DNA of 52,420 bases from Bacteroidota bacterium (GTDB lineage Bacteria; Bacteroidota; Bacteroidia; B-17B0; Aurantibacillaceae). The position numbers and the translations under genes are program-made. Where the stretch lies: NCBI GenBank assembly GCA_029237825.1, contig JAQZBQ010000017.1:1-52420 (forward strand), given 5' to 3'. Under the pieces are notes generated by a model. It searched no databases. It had not been told where the DNA came from and worked only from the letters and a program-made list of their open reading frames with translations. The first letter of the stretch is position 1. Each line of letters begins with the position of its first letter. Shown here piece after piece: positions 8,824-17,329 of this stretch.

Positions 8824-10401
8824 ATGAATAAGCATAACCTGGGTATAATTTCTGTTTTGGTGGGTGTGGCTCTGGTAGCCCTTATTGCCGTGCAGATTTA
8901 CTGGATTAAAAGTTCAATTAAATTAAAGGAAGAAGAGTTTGAACGCTCAGTCAAGGAAGCCCTCAAATCCACATCGAATAAACTCGAAAAAATCGCAACG
9001 GCAAACAAGATCGCGAAGAAAATCAAGCTTCGTAAGCAGGGTGTGCGCATCACTAAACCTGGAATGGTTACAGTAGGTAATCCGAGTGGGAGCGATGTGC
9101 AGGTGCGTATTTTTGAAGAATTAAGTACGGATTCATCGGGAGTTATTACCAGTAAAATGTCGCAAAAGGAGTTTATTGGTGATTCAATGAATTCGCGGAA
9201 CCATTTTTTGCCTTATGAACTTTTAAATGCATCCCAATCAACCTCTAAAAATATTGAAAGTTTACGGGACGAATTGTTCCAAACCAAAACTGAGATCGTA
9301 AACGATTTGTTTGATGAATTAATTAGCATCAACGTGTACAAAGATTATAAACCAAAGGTTGATTCGCTCATGCTGGATACGATTCTCCGGCAGGAACTCC
9401 TTGCCGAAGGGATCACTACGCGGTTTGTATATTCTATTTCCAGCAGTTTGAGCAAAGCAAAAATTAACGGAAATTATAAGGAGGCAGAAAAAGACTGCGA
9501 CTCCACAGGCTGCTCCATTAAAATTAACCTCTCTCCCAATAACGTTTTTGTTACACCTCAATACCTGAGCGTTCAGTTCCCAAACCAAAAAAATTACCTT
9601 TTGCGAACGATGTGGCTTATGCTGGCTGTTTCCGGCATGGTAATATTTATCCTCATCTGGGCTTTCTATTACACAATTGCAACCATTTCAAGGCAAAAGA
9701 AGCTCTCTGTCATTAAAAACGACTTCATTAGTAATATGACACACGAATTTAAAACACCTATCAGCACCATATCACTGGCAGCCGAAATGTTGAATGACGA
9801 TTCGGTAGCCAAAACACCAGAAAAACAGCAACGGTTTTTAAAAATGATTCGGGATGAGAATAAGCGCTTGAGTATCCTCGTTGAAAGCATTCTTCAAACT
9901 TCCATCCTGGATAAGGGAGAGTTCAAACTGAAACGAAGCGATTTGGATGTCCACGAAATCATTAACCAGGCAATCCAAAACACACAATTGCTTATTGATC
10001 AACAACATGGTAAGATAACGAAGCAGTTAACGGCTACAAAAAGCGTCATTAATGCGGATAAGGTACATTTAACCAATATCATCTTTAATCTGATCGATAA
10101 TGCTGTGAAATATACAAAAGACAGTCCTGGCATCGTAATCACAACACGCGATAGTCCAATGGGAATAGAAATTTCCGTAAAAGATAATGGAATCGGCATC
10201 AGCAAAGAGAATCTGCGCAAAATATTTGACAAATTTTATCGCGTTCCCACCGGCAACGTTCATAACGTAAAAGGTTTCGGATTGGGGTTAAGTTATGTAC
10301 AGGCTGTAGTGCAAAAGCATAATGGCACAATTCATGTAGAGAGTGAAGTAGGAAAAGGCAGTACCTTTAAAATTGTCATGCCCTATAAAAAGACAGACTA
10401 A
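8824..10401 (+). CDS. Sensor histidine kinase (RprX-like)
   Basis: A 525-residue kinase with one helix at about 6-26, a periplasmic domain of about 235 residues and a second helix near 262-285. The H box is THEFKTPIS with H307. N (FNLIDNAVKYTKD), G1 (VKDNGIGIS), F (IFDKFYRV) and G2 (GFGLGLSYV) boxes are all intact, unlike the kinase at 2271. Overall layout and the adjacent regulator recall the Bacteroides RprX/RprY pair; that link is by resemblance only. The periplasmic part has two cysteines (CDSTGC) that could form a disulfide. Confidence 0.92.
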   Translation: MNKHNLGIISVLVGVALVALIAVQIYWIKSSIKLKEEEFERSVKEALKSTSNKLEKIATANKIAKKIKLRKQGVRITKPGMVTVGNPSGSDVQVRIFEELSTDSSGVITSKMSQKEFIGDSMNSRNHFLPYELLNASQSTSKNIESLRDELFQTKTEIVNDLFDELISINVYKDYKPKVDSLMLDTILRQELLAEGITTRFVYSISSSLSKAKINGNYKEAEKDCDSTGCSIKINLSPNNVFVTPQYLSVQFPNQKNYLLRTMWLMLAVSGMVIFILIWAFYYTIATISRQKKLSVIKNDFISNMTHEFKTPISTISLAAEMLNDDSVAKTPEKQQRFLKMIRDENKRLSILVESILQTSILDKGEFKLKRSDLDVHEIINQAIQNTQLLIDQQHGKITKQLTATKSVINADKVHLTNIIFNLIDNAVKYTKDSPGIVITTRDSPMGIEISVKDNGIGISKENLRKIFDKFYRVPTGNVHNVKGFGLGLSYVQAVVQKHNGTIHVESEVGKGSTFKIVMPYKKTD

Positions 10402-10420
10402 AATAATAAATATATAAATT

Positions 10421-11122
10421 ATGGAAAATGTAAAGACACAAATATTGCTAGTGGAAGATGATCCAAATTTAGGAACTTTGTTGCAGGAATATTTAGAAGC
10501 TAAAGGGTTTGAAACCAAATTGGCCACCGATGGCAAAAAAGGCTTTGATGCATTTTGCAAACAGGAATTTGATTTATTGCTACTGGATGTAATGATGCCT
10601 GTAAAAGATGGGCTCACTCTGGCAAAGGAAATCCGCGTAACCGATAAAAACGTACCAATTATATTTCTTACAGCCAAAAGCATGAAGGAAGATACCATTG
10701 AAGGATTTAACGCCGGTGCTGATGATTACATTACCAAACCCTTCAGCATGGATGAGTTAATGGCACGGGTTACGGCTGTTTTGCGCCGGAGCAATAAGCA
10801 AAGGGTTCATAATTCCGAAGATGTGAATTTTACAATTGGAAGCTATACCTTTAATTCAGATACGCAGGCCTTAATTCATAATGGAACAGAACAGAAGCTC
10901 ACCACCAAAGAAAGTCAGTTGATGCGTTTATTATGCGTGCATAAAAATGATGTACTGGATAGAAATTTCGCTTTAAAAACCATCTGGCATGACGACAATT
11001 ATTTCAATGGACGAAGCATGGACGTTTATATTGCCAAGCTCAGGAAATACCTTAAAGAAGATTCAAAAGTAGAAATTGTGAACATTCACGGTAAAGGTTT
11101 CAAACTTTTGGTTAATTCATAA
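10421..11122 (+). CDS. OmpR-family response regulator (RprY-like)
   Basis: A 233-residue regulator 19 bp downstream of its likely cognate kinase. The receiver has acidic residues in VEDDPN, phospho-acceptor D56 in LLLLDVMMP, the conserved threonine in IFLTAKS and lysine in DYITKPF. The winged helix ends in VNIHGKGFKLLV. A perfect 15-bp hairpin follows the stop, so the pair is a two-gene operon. Target genes cannot be inferred. Confidence 0.93.
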   Translation: MENVKTQILLVEDDPNLGTLLQEYLEAKGFETKLATDGKKGFDAFCKQEFDLLLLDVMMPVKDGLTLAKEIRVTDKNVPIIFLTAKSMKEDTIEGFNAGADDYITKPFSMDELMARVTAVLRRSNKQRVHNSEDVNFTIGSYTFNSDTQALIHNGTEQKLTTKESQLMRLLCVHKNDVLDRNFALKTIWHDDNYFNGRSMDVYIAKLRKYLKEDSKVEIVNIHGKGFKLLVNS

Positions 11123-11140
11123 TTGATTAGTTATTTATCC

Positions 11141-11180
11141 AAAAAGTGGCTTATTTTGTATTAAATAAGCCACTTTTTTA
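11141..11180. terminator. Bidirectional-type terminator hairpin between the regulator and murF-alr
   Basis: Perfect 15-bp stem AAAAAGTGGCTTATT (11141-11155) / AATAAGCCACTTTTT (11164-11178) with an 8-base loop. The T tail runs directly into the start codon of murF-alr at 11183. Confidence 0.88.
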
Positions 11181-11182
11181 TT

Positions 11183-13648
11183 TTGTATTCAGCACAAAAG
11201 ATATCGGAAATTATCAATGCAACGCTCACCGGCGATCCCAATCACGAAGCGCAGCATCTCCTCATAGACAGCCGCCAGCTTACCGAACCTTCTCGCACCG
11301 TGTTTGTTGCAATAACGACAGATCGTAACGACGGGCATCAGTACATCTTTGGTTTATGCCAAAAAGGCGTGAAAATATTTGTAGTAAATCACATCCCTGA
11401 AAACTGTATCGGACTAAAAGACAATATTTGTTTTTTAGTGGTGTCAGACACCTTGCAAGCTTTACAGATTTTGGCAGCCTATCATCGCAGTCAATTTTCA
11501 ATACCTGTAATCGGTATAACCGGCAGTAATGGAAAAACCATTGTAAAAGAGTGGTTATATCAATTATTGAAATCTGAATATAACATTGCCCGCAGCCCAA
11601 AAAGTTATAATTCCCAAATTGGAGTGCCTTTATCTGTGTGGCAGTTAAACAATAAAAGTACCCTTGGTATTTTCGAGGCCGGGATTTCTGAACCCGGCGA
11701 AATGAAATTGTTGAAGAATATCATTCAGCCAACTATTGGAGTTTTTACATCCCTTGGATCGGCCCACGATGAGGGCTTTTTAAACGCATCACAAAAACTT
11801 AGAGAGAAACTCAGCTTATTTGAGGAGAGTGAAACATTGGTTGTCAATGCTCTCTCTTTTAAAGAAGAACACCTAGAATTATTAAGAAGCCATGTGTTTT
11901 TAATTTCCCGAAGTCCAAACGCTACACTTGAAATAAAGAAAATTGAAAATCTATTTACACACTCACATATTGTTGCCAATTTCCAATCTGGTGAAATTAG
12001 TATCGACATACCATTTACAGATTTAGCAAGCGTTGAAAATGCCATAACCTGCTGGGGGGTTTTACTCCACTTAGGGATTCCTGCCGGTGAAATTGCATCC
12101 AGGATGCGGCTGTTACAATCAGTTGCGATGCGGCTCGAATTAAAACTCGGGAATAACAATTGTGTTCTCATCAACGATTTTTATAATTCAGATATCAATG
12201 CACTCGAGATTGCTCTGCATCATCAAAAGCAACAAAACCGCGGAGGCAAAAAAGTCGTGATCCTTTCCGATATTGAGCAAAGTGGCAAACTGAGTTGGGA
12301 GTTGTATGAGAGCGTTGCCAATTTAATCAGGCAGTTTAACATCGATGTATTTGTAGGAATAGGGAAAGAAATTTCTTCGCAAAAAAACCTGTTTGGTACC
12401 GGAGCATATTTCTTTGAGAATACAATGGATTTTGTTGATTCAGCAAAATCGAATACCCATTTGCAATTCCAGAATGCGATCATACTGTTAAAGGGTGCGC
12501 GAAGTTTCGGTTTCGAAGCAATTAGTAAGCTGCTGCAGCAAAAAAGCCATGATACGGTGTTAGAGATTAATTTGAACAGGTTAATCCATAACCTTAATTT
12601 TTATAAATCCCAGGTTTCAAAGAACACTAAAATCATGTGTATGGTGAAAGCTACTGGCTACGGAAGCGGGAGCGCGGAAATAGCGTTTACATTGCAGCAC
12701 CATCACGCAGATTATCTTGCTGTTGCTTACGCCGATGAGGGTGTTGAATTAAGAAAGGCTGGAATACATTTGCCCATTATGGTTATGAGCCCGGAAGAGT
12801 CGTCGTATGACGATATGATCGAGTACCGCCTTGAGCCCGAAGTGTATTCCTTAAAAATAGCGCAAGAGTTCTTACAGGCCTTGCACACCAAAGCCCTTAC
12901 GCAGCCTTATCCGGTACACATAAAGCTGGATACCGGTATGCACCGGCTCGGTTTTGAATCCGAACAACTCACTGAGCTCTGCCAACTTTTGAAGAAAGAC
13001 CATTTGCTGAAAGTAAGCAGTATATTTTCTCATCTGGTAGCCAGTGATGATCCTGCATTCGACAATTTCACGCAGGCTCAGATAAAAACGTTTGAAGAAA
13101 TGTCTTCCTTTATTGAACAGGAGATCGGGCATGAAGCGCTCAAACACATTTGCAATTCGGGGGCCATCACTCGTTTTAAACATGCACATTATAACATGGT
13201 TCGTCTGGGTATTGGCATGTACGGAGTAGGATTTAACGAGATAGAAAAGAATTCCCTCGAAAATATAAGTTCATTAAAAACACGCATATCTCAGATTAAA
13301 CACTTATCGGCGGGCGACACCGTAGGTTACAGCCGAAAAGGTATTGCCGAAAAAGAAATGCGGATAGCTACCATACCCATTGGTTATGCAGATGGCTTTA
13401 GCAGGAAATTAGGCAACGGCAAATACTCCGTGTTTATTAACCGAAAACCCTGTAAAACAATAGGAAACATCTGTATGGATATGTGCATGGTGGATGTAAC
13501 CAATGTAGAATGTCATGAAGGTGACGAGGTGATTGTATACGACAGCACGCAACAATTAATGGATTTATCCACTGCAATGGAAACAATTCCTTATGAAGTG
13601 CTAACCGGAATCTCTTCACGTGTAAAACGGGTGTATGTTCAAGAGTAA
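11183..13648 (+). CDS. murF-alr: Bifunctional UDP-MurNAc-tripeptide:D-Ala-D-Ala ligase / alanine racemase
   Basis: A fused 821-residue enzyme typical of Bacteroidota. The N-terminal MurF part (about 1-450) has the Mur-ligase P-loop GITGSNGKT with K118, and would add D-Ala-D-Ala to the peptidoglycan precursor. The C-terminal part (about 455-821) is a PLP alanine racemase with the Schiff-base lysine K489 in MVKATGYGSG and late motifs VGYSRKGI and IPIGYADGF. One protein thus makes D-alanine and installs the dipeptide. The start is TTG at 11183; no ATG fits, and the homologous N-terminus (YSAQKISEIINA) begins here. It lies 3 bp after a terminator hairpin, and the 3' end overlaps the next gene by 14 nt. 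Confidence 0.94.
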   Translation: MYSAQKISEIINATLTGDPNHEAQHLLIDSRQLTEPSRTVFVAITTDRNDGHQYIFGLCQKGVKIFVVNHIPENCIGLKDNICFLVVSDTLQALQILAAYHRSQFSIPVIGITGSNGKTIVKEWLYQLLKSEYNIARSPKSYNSQIGVPLSVWQLNNKSTLGIFEAGISEPGEMKLLKNIIQPTIGVFTSLGSAHDEGFLNASQKLREKLSLFEESETLVVNALSFKEEHLELLRSHVFLISRSPNATLEIKKIENLFTHSHIVANFQSGEISIDIPFTDLASVENAITCWGVLLHLGIPAGEIASRMRLLQSVAMRLELKLGNNNCVLINDFYNSDINALEIALHHQKQQNRGGKKVVILSDIEQSGKLSWELYESVANLIRQFNIDVFVGIGKEISSQKNLFGTGAYFFENTMDFVDSAKSNTHLQFQNAIILLKGARSFGFEAISKLLQQKSHDTVLEINLNRLIHNLNFYKSQVSKNTKIMCMVKATGYGSGSAEIAFTLQHHHADYLAVAYADEGVELRKAGIHLPIMVMSPEESSYDDMIEYRLEPEVYSLKIAQEFLQALHTKALTQPYPVHIKLDTGMHRLGFESEQLTELCQLLKKDHLLKVSSIFSHLVASDDPAFDNFTQAQIKTFEEMSSFIEQEIGHEALKHICNSGAITRFKHAHYNMVRLGIGMYGVGFNEIEKNSLENISSLKTRISQIKHLSAGDTVGYSRKGIAEKEMRIATIPIGYADGFSRKLGNGKYSVFINRKPCKTIGNICMDMCMVDVTNVECHEGDEVIVYDSTQQLMDLSTAMETIPYEVLTGISSRVKRVYVQE

Positions 13649-15044
13649 AACTTCAGTCGTGGCTCGTAAGGTTCCTTTAGTCGGCATACTGCTTGTGTTG
13701 TGTTGTGTGAGTTTTCTTTTCAGTTCTTGTAAGCAAGACAATCCACAATTACAGTCTACCGGTAATACAGAACCCACGTTTGTTGACATTGCCCCCATCA
13801 TTTTTAAAAACTGTACCCCCTGTCACCGTAAAGGAGAAAGCGGGCCAATTGAGTTAATGACTTATGATGATGTTTTTAAGAATAAGAATAAAATTAGGTT
13901 TGTAACCCAAACAAAATACATGCCGCCCTGGCCGGCTGATGCACAATATACTCACTTTGTAGGCGAACGTGCGTTATCGGTTAATGAAATCGACCTTATT
14001 AAGCGGTGGGTAGAAAACGGCGCTCTCAAAGGCGACGAATCTAACATCCCTTCCGCACCTTCTTTTTTTACAGGATCTTCCATTAGGAAACCCGACACCG
14101 TTATTAAGTTTAAAGTTCCCGTTCCTATTAAAGGTAATGGTACTGATCATTTTTACATTGTCAAGATTCCGGTGGAGTTAGTTAAGGATACGTTCGTGCG
14201 TTATTTTGAGTTTGTTCCCGCCCATCGCCAATTGGCTCATCATGTCAACGGACACCTCGTTAATTTTGAGGACGAAAAAAAGCAGGATATCCAAAGTGGC
14301 TTAAACTATGCCCTCGATGAGTTTAAAGACTACAAAGACCTTTATAAGCAAATGAACATTTTAAACGATGATGGAACTTTTCCGGTTTTAACTCCTAATA
14401 CCGTCTATTACCTTCCCGGGTACACTCCGCCAATTTATCCTGAAGGAATAGGAGGGTATACTCTAAATGACAAATCAATCATTCTTCTTAAGAACATTCA
14501 CTATGGTCCGAGTGGCAAGGATGTAATGGATAGTTCCTACGTCAATATTTTTTATGGGCCAAAGCCAAAACGGCCTATCTATGAAACGCAAATGGGAACA
14601 TTTGGCATTTCTAAAATTGAACCAGAGCTTGTCCTGTTGCCAAACAAAATTCAAACGTTTCACACGCAGGCCAAAATAAATAACGCAATATCACTTCTTG
14701 CGGTTAATCCACACATGCATTTATTGGGTAAATCATTTTGGGCATTTGCCATTGGTCCAACCGGCGATACAATTCCTCTCATTCGCATCAAAAAATGGGA
14801 TTTTAAATGGCAATATTATTACCTGTACAAGCATCCGGTAATTTTACGTGCAGGAACCACCATTCATGCGTACGGCACATTTGATAACACAACTGACAAT
14901 CCTTTTAATCCAAATCGTCCTCCTAAATTGGTAACTCAAGGCGAAGGTGTTAGAAGTATGCAAACAACCGAAGAAATGTTTCAGTTTATTTTTTCTTATT
15001 TACCCTATCAGGCCGGCGATGAAAATCTGGATCTGAGTAAATAG
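13635..15044 (+). CDS. Lipoprotein with cytochrome c domain and copper type II monooxygenase-like fold
   Basis: A 469-residue envelope protein. The signal ends in a lipobox-like LFSSC (Cys32). A heme c site C60-T-P-C63-H64 is followed by YMPPWPAD, where the methionine could be the axial ligand. The rest resembles peptidylglycine alpha-hydroxylating monooxygenase-type sandwiches: HRQLAHHVNGH and NPHMHLLGK supply His and Met residues that could bind copper, and the C-terminal FDNTTDNPFNPN is typical of the family. Such cytochrome-monooxygenase fusions are found in Bacteroidota and Planctomycetes; the substrate is unknown. The ATG lies inside the murF-alr 3' end (14-nt overlap), so the two are translationally linked. 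Confidence 0.78.
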   Translation: MFKSKTSVVARKVPLVGILLVLCCVSFLFSSCKQDNPQLQSTGNTEPTFVDIAPIIFKNCTPCHRKGESGPIELMTYDDVFKNKNKIRFVTQTKYMPPWPADAQYTHFVGERALSVNEIDLIKRWVENGALKGDESNIPSAPSFFTGSSIRKPDTVIKFKVPVPIKGNGTDHFYIVKIPVELVKDTFVRYFEFVPAHRQLAHHVNGHLVNFEDEKKQDIQSGLNYALDEFKDYKDLYKQMNILNDDGTFPVLTPNTVYYLPGYTPPIYPEGIGGYTLNDKSIILLKNIHYGPSGKDVMDSSYVNIFYGPKPKRPIYETQMGTFGISKIEPELVLLPNKIQTFHTQAKINNAISLLAVNPHMHLLGKSFWAFAIGPTGDTIPLIRIKKWDFKWQYYYLYKHPVILRAGTTIHAYGTFDNTTDNPFNPNRPPKLVTQGEGVRSMQTTEEMFQFIFSYLPYQAGDENLDLSK

Positions 15045-15046
15045 AT

Positions 15047-15128
15047 GGGCGTTGCCTTTGGGCCGGGCTATCACTTCAATCTTTTGCAAGAGACAAAAGC
15101 ATAAGGATTTTCGTTCTATCCCTAACGC
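15047..15128. repeat. Structured intergenic element bounded by GCGTT/AACGC
   Basis: An 82-nt GC-richer segment between two genes. Its ends are complementary (GCGTT at 15049-15053, AACGC at 15124-15128), and inside are nested complements AATC (15078-15081)/GATT (15106-15109) and CTTTTG (15081-15086)/CAAAAG (15094-15099). The string CTATCCCTAACGC at the right end and GGGCTATC near the left resemble an interspersed intergenic element I recall from many Bacteroidota genomes. That resemblance is from memory; only one copy is in this window. Confidence 0.5.
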
Positions 15129-15169
15129 ATGGATGGCTTAACTTAAAAAGTTGTACTTTTATTCCTGTA

Positions 15170-15847
15170 ATGACTCCAAAACTTTATATCGTCCCTACAC
15201 CCATCGGAAATCTTGAAGACATGACATTCCGTGCAATCACGGTGTTAAAAGAGGTTGATTTGATTCTGGCTGAAGATACCCGCAACTCCATTCATTTGCT
15301 CAGGCATTTCAAAATTGAAAAGCCTTTACGGTCTTATCATGCGCATAACGAACATAAGACAGTTGAACAAATTGTGGAGTTAATAGGATCGAATAAATCA
15401 GTTGCTTTAATTTCTGACGCCGGAACGCCTGCTATTTCCGACCCGGGGTTTCTCCTCGTGCGTGAATGTATTAAACACAATGTCGCAGTGGAAACATTGC
15501 CAGGCGCAACAGCGTTTGTGCCAGCTCTCGTAAATAGCGGCCTTCCTTGTGATACGTTTGTTTTTTACGGGTTTTTACCTCAAAAAAAAGGAAGACATAC
15601 CAAGCTCCTTTCATTAAAGGAAGAAAAGCGAACCATGATATTTTATGAATCTCCTTTTCGTCTGGTGAAACTTCTGGAGGAATTTAAGGAATATTTGAGT
15701 GGTGATAGGCAGGTGTCTGTTTCCCGTGAGTTATCAAAACTTTATGAAGAAAATGCCCGTGGTAGTGTTGATGAATTAATCGCACATTTTAAATCTAAAA
15801 CAGTCAAAGGCGAAATCGTGTTGGTGTTAGCAGGGAAAGAGGATTAA
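15170..15847 (+). CDS. rsmI: 16S rRNA (cytidine1402-2'-O)-methyltransferase
   Basis: A 225-residue SAM-dependent tetrapyrrole-methylase-fold enzyme that 2'-O-methylates C1402 of 16S rRNA in the ribosomal decoding centre. Diagnostic stretches are PTPIGNLEDMTFRA, LAEDTRNS, LISDAGTPAISDPG, ETLPGATAFVPAL and FYGFLP. It lacks the extra C-terminal region of the 286-residue Escherichia coli protein. A -7-like TACTTTTA (15154-15161) ends 8 bp before the ATG. It is probably monocistronic, with about 200 bp to the next gene. Confidence 0.94.
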   Translation: MTPKLYIVPTPIGNLEDMTFRAITVLKEVDLILAEDTRNSIHLLRHFKIEKPLRSYHAHNEHKTVEQIVELIGSNKSVALISDAGTPAISDPGFLLVRECIKHNVAVETLPGATAFVPALVNSGLPCDTFVFYGFLPQKKGRHTKLLSLKEEKRTMIFYESPFRLVKLLEEFKEYLSGDRQVSVSRELSKLYEENARGSVDELIAHFKSKTVKGEIVLVLAGKED

Positions 15848-16049
15848 AACCTAACCACTTGTCTTTTACTATTGGAGCTTTTGGTTTTGGCCATGGATAA
15901 AGCATACATAATCCATTGAAAAGGTATAGGCCCCTGCAACCTAAGGTAAATGAGTACAATTAATAGCTTCTCCCTCTCTTATGAAAAAGTAAGATTCCTC
16001 GTCTCATAATTCATACCTTTAGTGAGGAATATTTTAGAGAATCCCGATT
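15848..16049. other. Intergenic region upstream of the glycosyltransferase
   Basis: No reading frame or RNA gene was recognised in these 202 bp. A 7-bp inverted repeat ATTCCTC (15994-16000)/GAGGAAT (16024-16030) and a -7-like TACCTTTA (16014-16021) lie shortly before the TTG start. Confidence 0.5.
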
Positions 16050-17294
16050 TTGTCTGAGCAACATATATTATTGATTGGAACCGTTTGGCCCGAACCAGGA
16101 TCCTCCGCCGCTGGTAGTCGAACCCTTCAGCTAATTGAACTCTTCAAGGCACATAATTGGGAGGTAACTTTTGCTTGTGCCGCTGCCGAAAGTGAGTTCA
16201 TGATTGATTTGGAGAGCTATGGCGTGAAAAAAGTAAATATTCAATTAAACAACAGTAGCTTTGATGCGTTCATTCGCAATCTTAAACCCGACATCGTATT
16301 GTTCGATCGGTTCATGATTGAAGAACAGTTCGGATGGCGTGTAGCAGAAAATTGGCCTGACGCATTACGCGTTTTAGACACCATTGACCTGCATTGCCTC
16401 CGTTTAGCACGACAAGCTGCTTTAAAGGAAAAACGAAGTTTTACAGCAGACGACTTGTACAATGAAACTGCCAAGAGGGAAATAGCCAGTATTTACCGTT
16501 GCGATTGTTCCATCATGATTTCGATGTTTGAAATGAACGTATTGCAGGATCACTTTAAGATTCCGGTTCCGCTACTTCATTATACTCCGTTTTTATTAGA
16601 ACCTCTAACGGAAAAGGACATGTTAAGCTGGCCTTCTTTCAGGGATAGAAGTCACTTTATCACCATTGGGAATTTTCTACACGAACCTAATTGGAATGGC
16701 GTCTTGTTTTTAAAAGAAGAAATTTGGCCACTTATTCGCAAGCAATTGCCACAGGCACAAATGCATGTATATGGCGCATATGCTTCACAAAAAGTAAATC
16801 AGCTTCATAATGCAAAAGATGGGTTCCTTATTAAAGGTAGGGCTCCAAACGCAAAGGAAGTAATGTTGCAATCCCGTGTCTGCCTAGCGCCATTAAGGTT
16901 TGGGGCGGGTTTAAAAGGTAAGCTCATTGATGCGATGGAATGCGGTACTCCGAGTGTTACCAGCTCCATTGGTGCAGAAGGGATGCATGGTTCTTTTGAC
17001 TGGCCAGGAGTGATTACCGACACCGTTAGTGAGTTTGTAGAAGGATCCGTGAAACTATTTACAAGCGAAGACGAATGGAATAAAGCAAGCCGCTTATCAG
17101 AACAGATTATTAACGGTATGTTTGCTAAGGATCTACATTCAGGGGATTTAATAGAAAAGCTCCTTAATCTTAAAGTAAACCTGGTAATGCACCGACGTGC
17201 TAATTTCACAGGGGCTATGCTTACTCATCATACCATTTCCGGCACCAAATACATGTCGCGCTGGATAGAAGAGAAAAATAAAAAACCCTTGTAA
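16050..17294 (+). CDS. Glycosyltransferase, GT4-like (GT-B fold)
   Basis: A 414-residue predicted sugar transferase. The N-terminal half begins HILLIGTVWPEPGSSAAGSR, as in GT-B enzymes where a glycine-rich loop follows the first strand. The C-terminal half has FLIKGRAPNAKE, LAPLRFGAGLKGKLIDAM and the glutamate-containing ECGTPSV, matching the nucleotide-sugar site of GT4-type enzymes. The start is TTG at 16050; no upstream ATG exists in frame. No partner glycan genes are adjacent, so acceptor and sugar are unknown. The last codons form one arm of the terminator of the facing BI-1 gene. Confidence 0.82.
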   Translation: MSEQHILLIGTVWPEPGSSAAGSRTLQLIELFKAHNWEVTFACAAAESEFMIDLESYGVKKVNIQLNNSSFDAFIRNLKPDIVLFDRFMIEEQFGWRVAENWPDALRVLDTIDLHCLRLARQAALKEKRSFTADDLYNETAKREIASIYRCDCSIMISMFEMNVLQDHFKIPVPLLHYTPFLLEPLTEKDMLSWPSFRDRSHFITIGNFLHEPNWNGVLFLKEEIWPLIRKQLPQAQMHVYGAYASQKVNQLHNAKDGFLIKGRAPNAKEVMLQSRVCLAPLRFGAGLKGKLIDAMECGTPSVTSSIGAEGMHGSFDWPGVITDTVSEFVEGSVKLFTSEDEWNKASRLSEQIINGMFAKDLHSGDLIEKLLNLKVNLVMHRRANFTGAMLTHHTISGTKYMSRWIEEKNKKPL

Positions 17295-17308
17295 TTTCTT
17301 ACAAGGGT
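17274..17308 (-). terminator. Terminator of the BI-1 gene, overlapping the glycosyltransferase 3' end
   Basis: A 10-bp stem ACCCTTGTAA (17285-17294)/TTACAAGGGT (17299-17308) with a 4-base loop. On the minus strand it is followed by TTTTTTATTTTT, whereas the plus strand lacks a T-run. One arm contains the stop codon of the plus-strand gene. Confidence 0.8.
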
Positions 17309-17329
17309 CCGATATAAAAGGACTATTGA

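Noticed and set aside
10288-10698. 136-codon minus-strand frame across the second kinase and regulator
   Set aside because: It covers conserved kinase and receiver motifs on the plus strand and has no recognisable product.
15994-16030. Inverted repeat ATTCCTC/GAGGAAT before the TTG glycosyltransferase
   Set aside because: Only 7 bp with a 23-base loop and no T tail; chance is likely in A/T-rich DNA.
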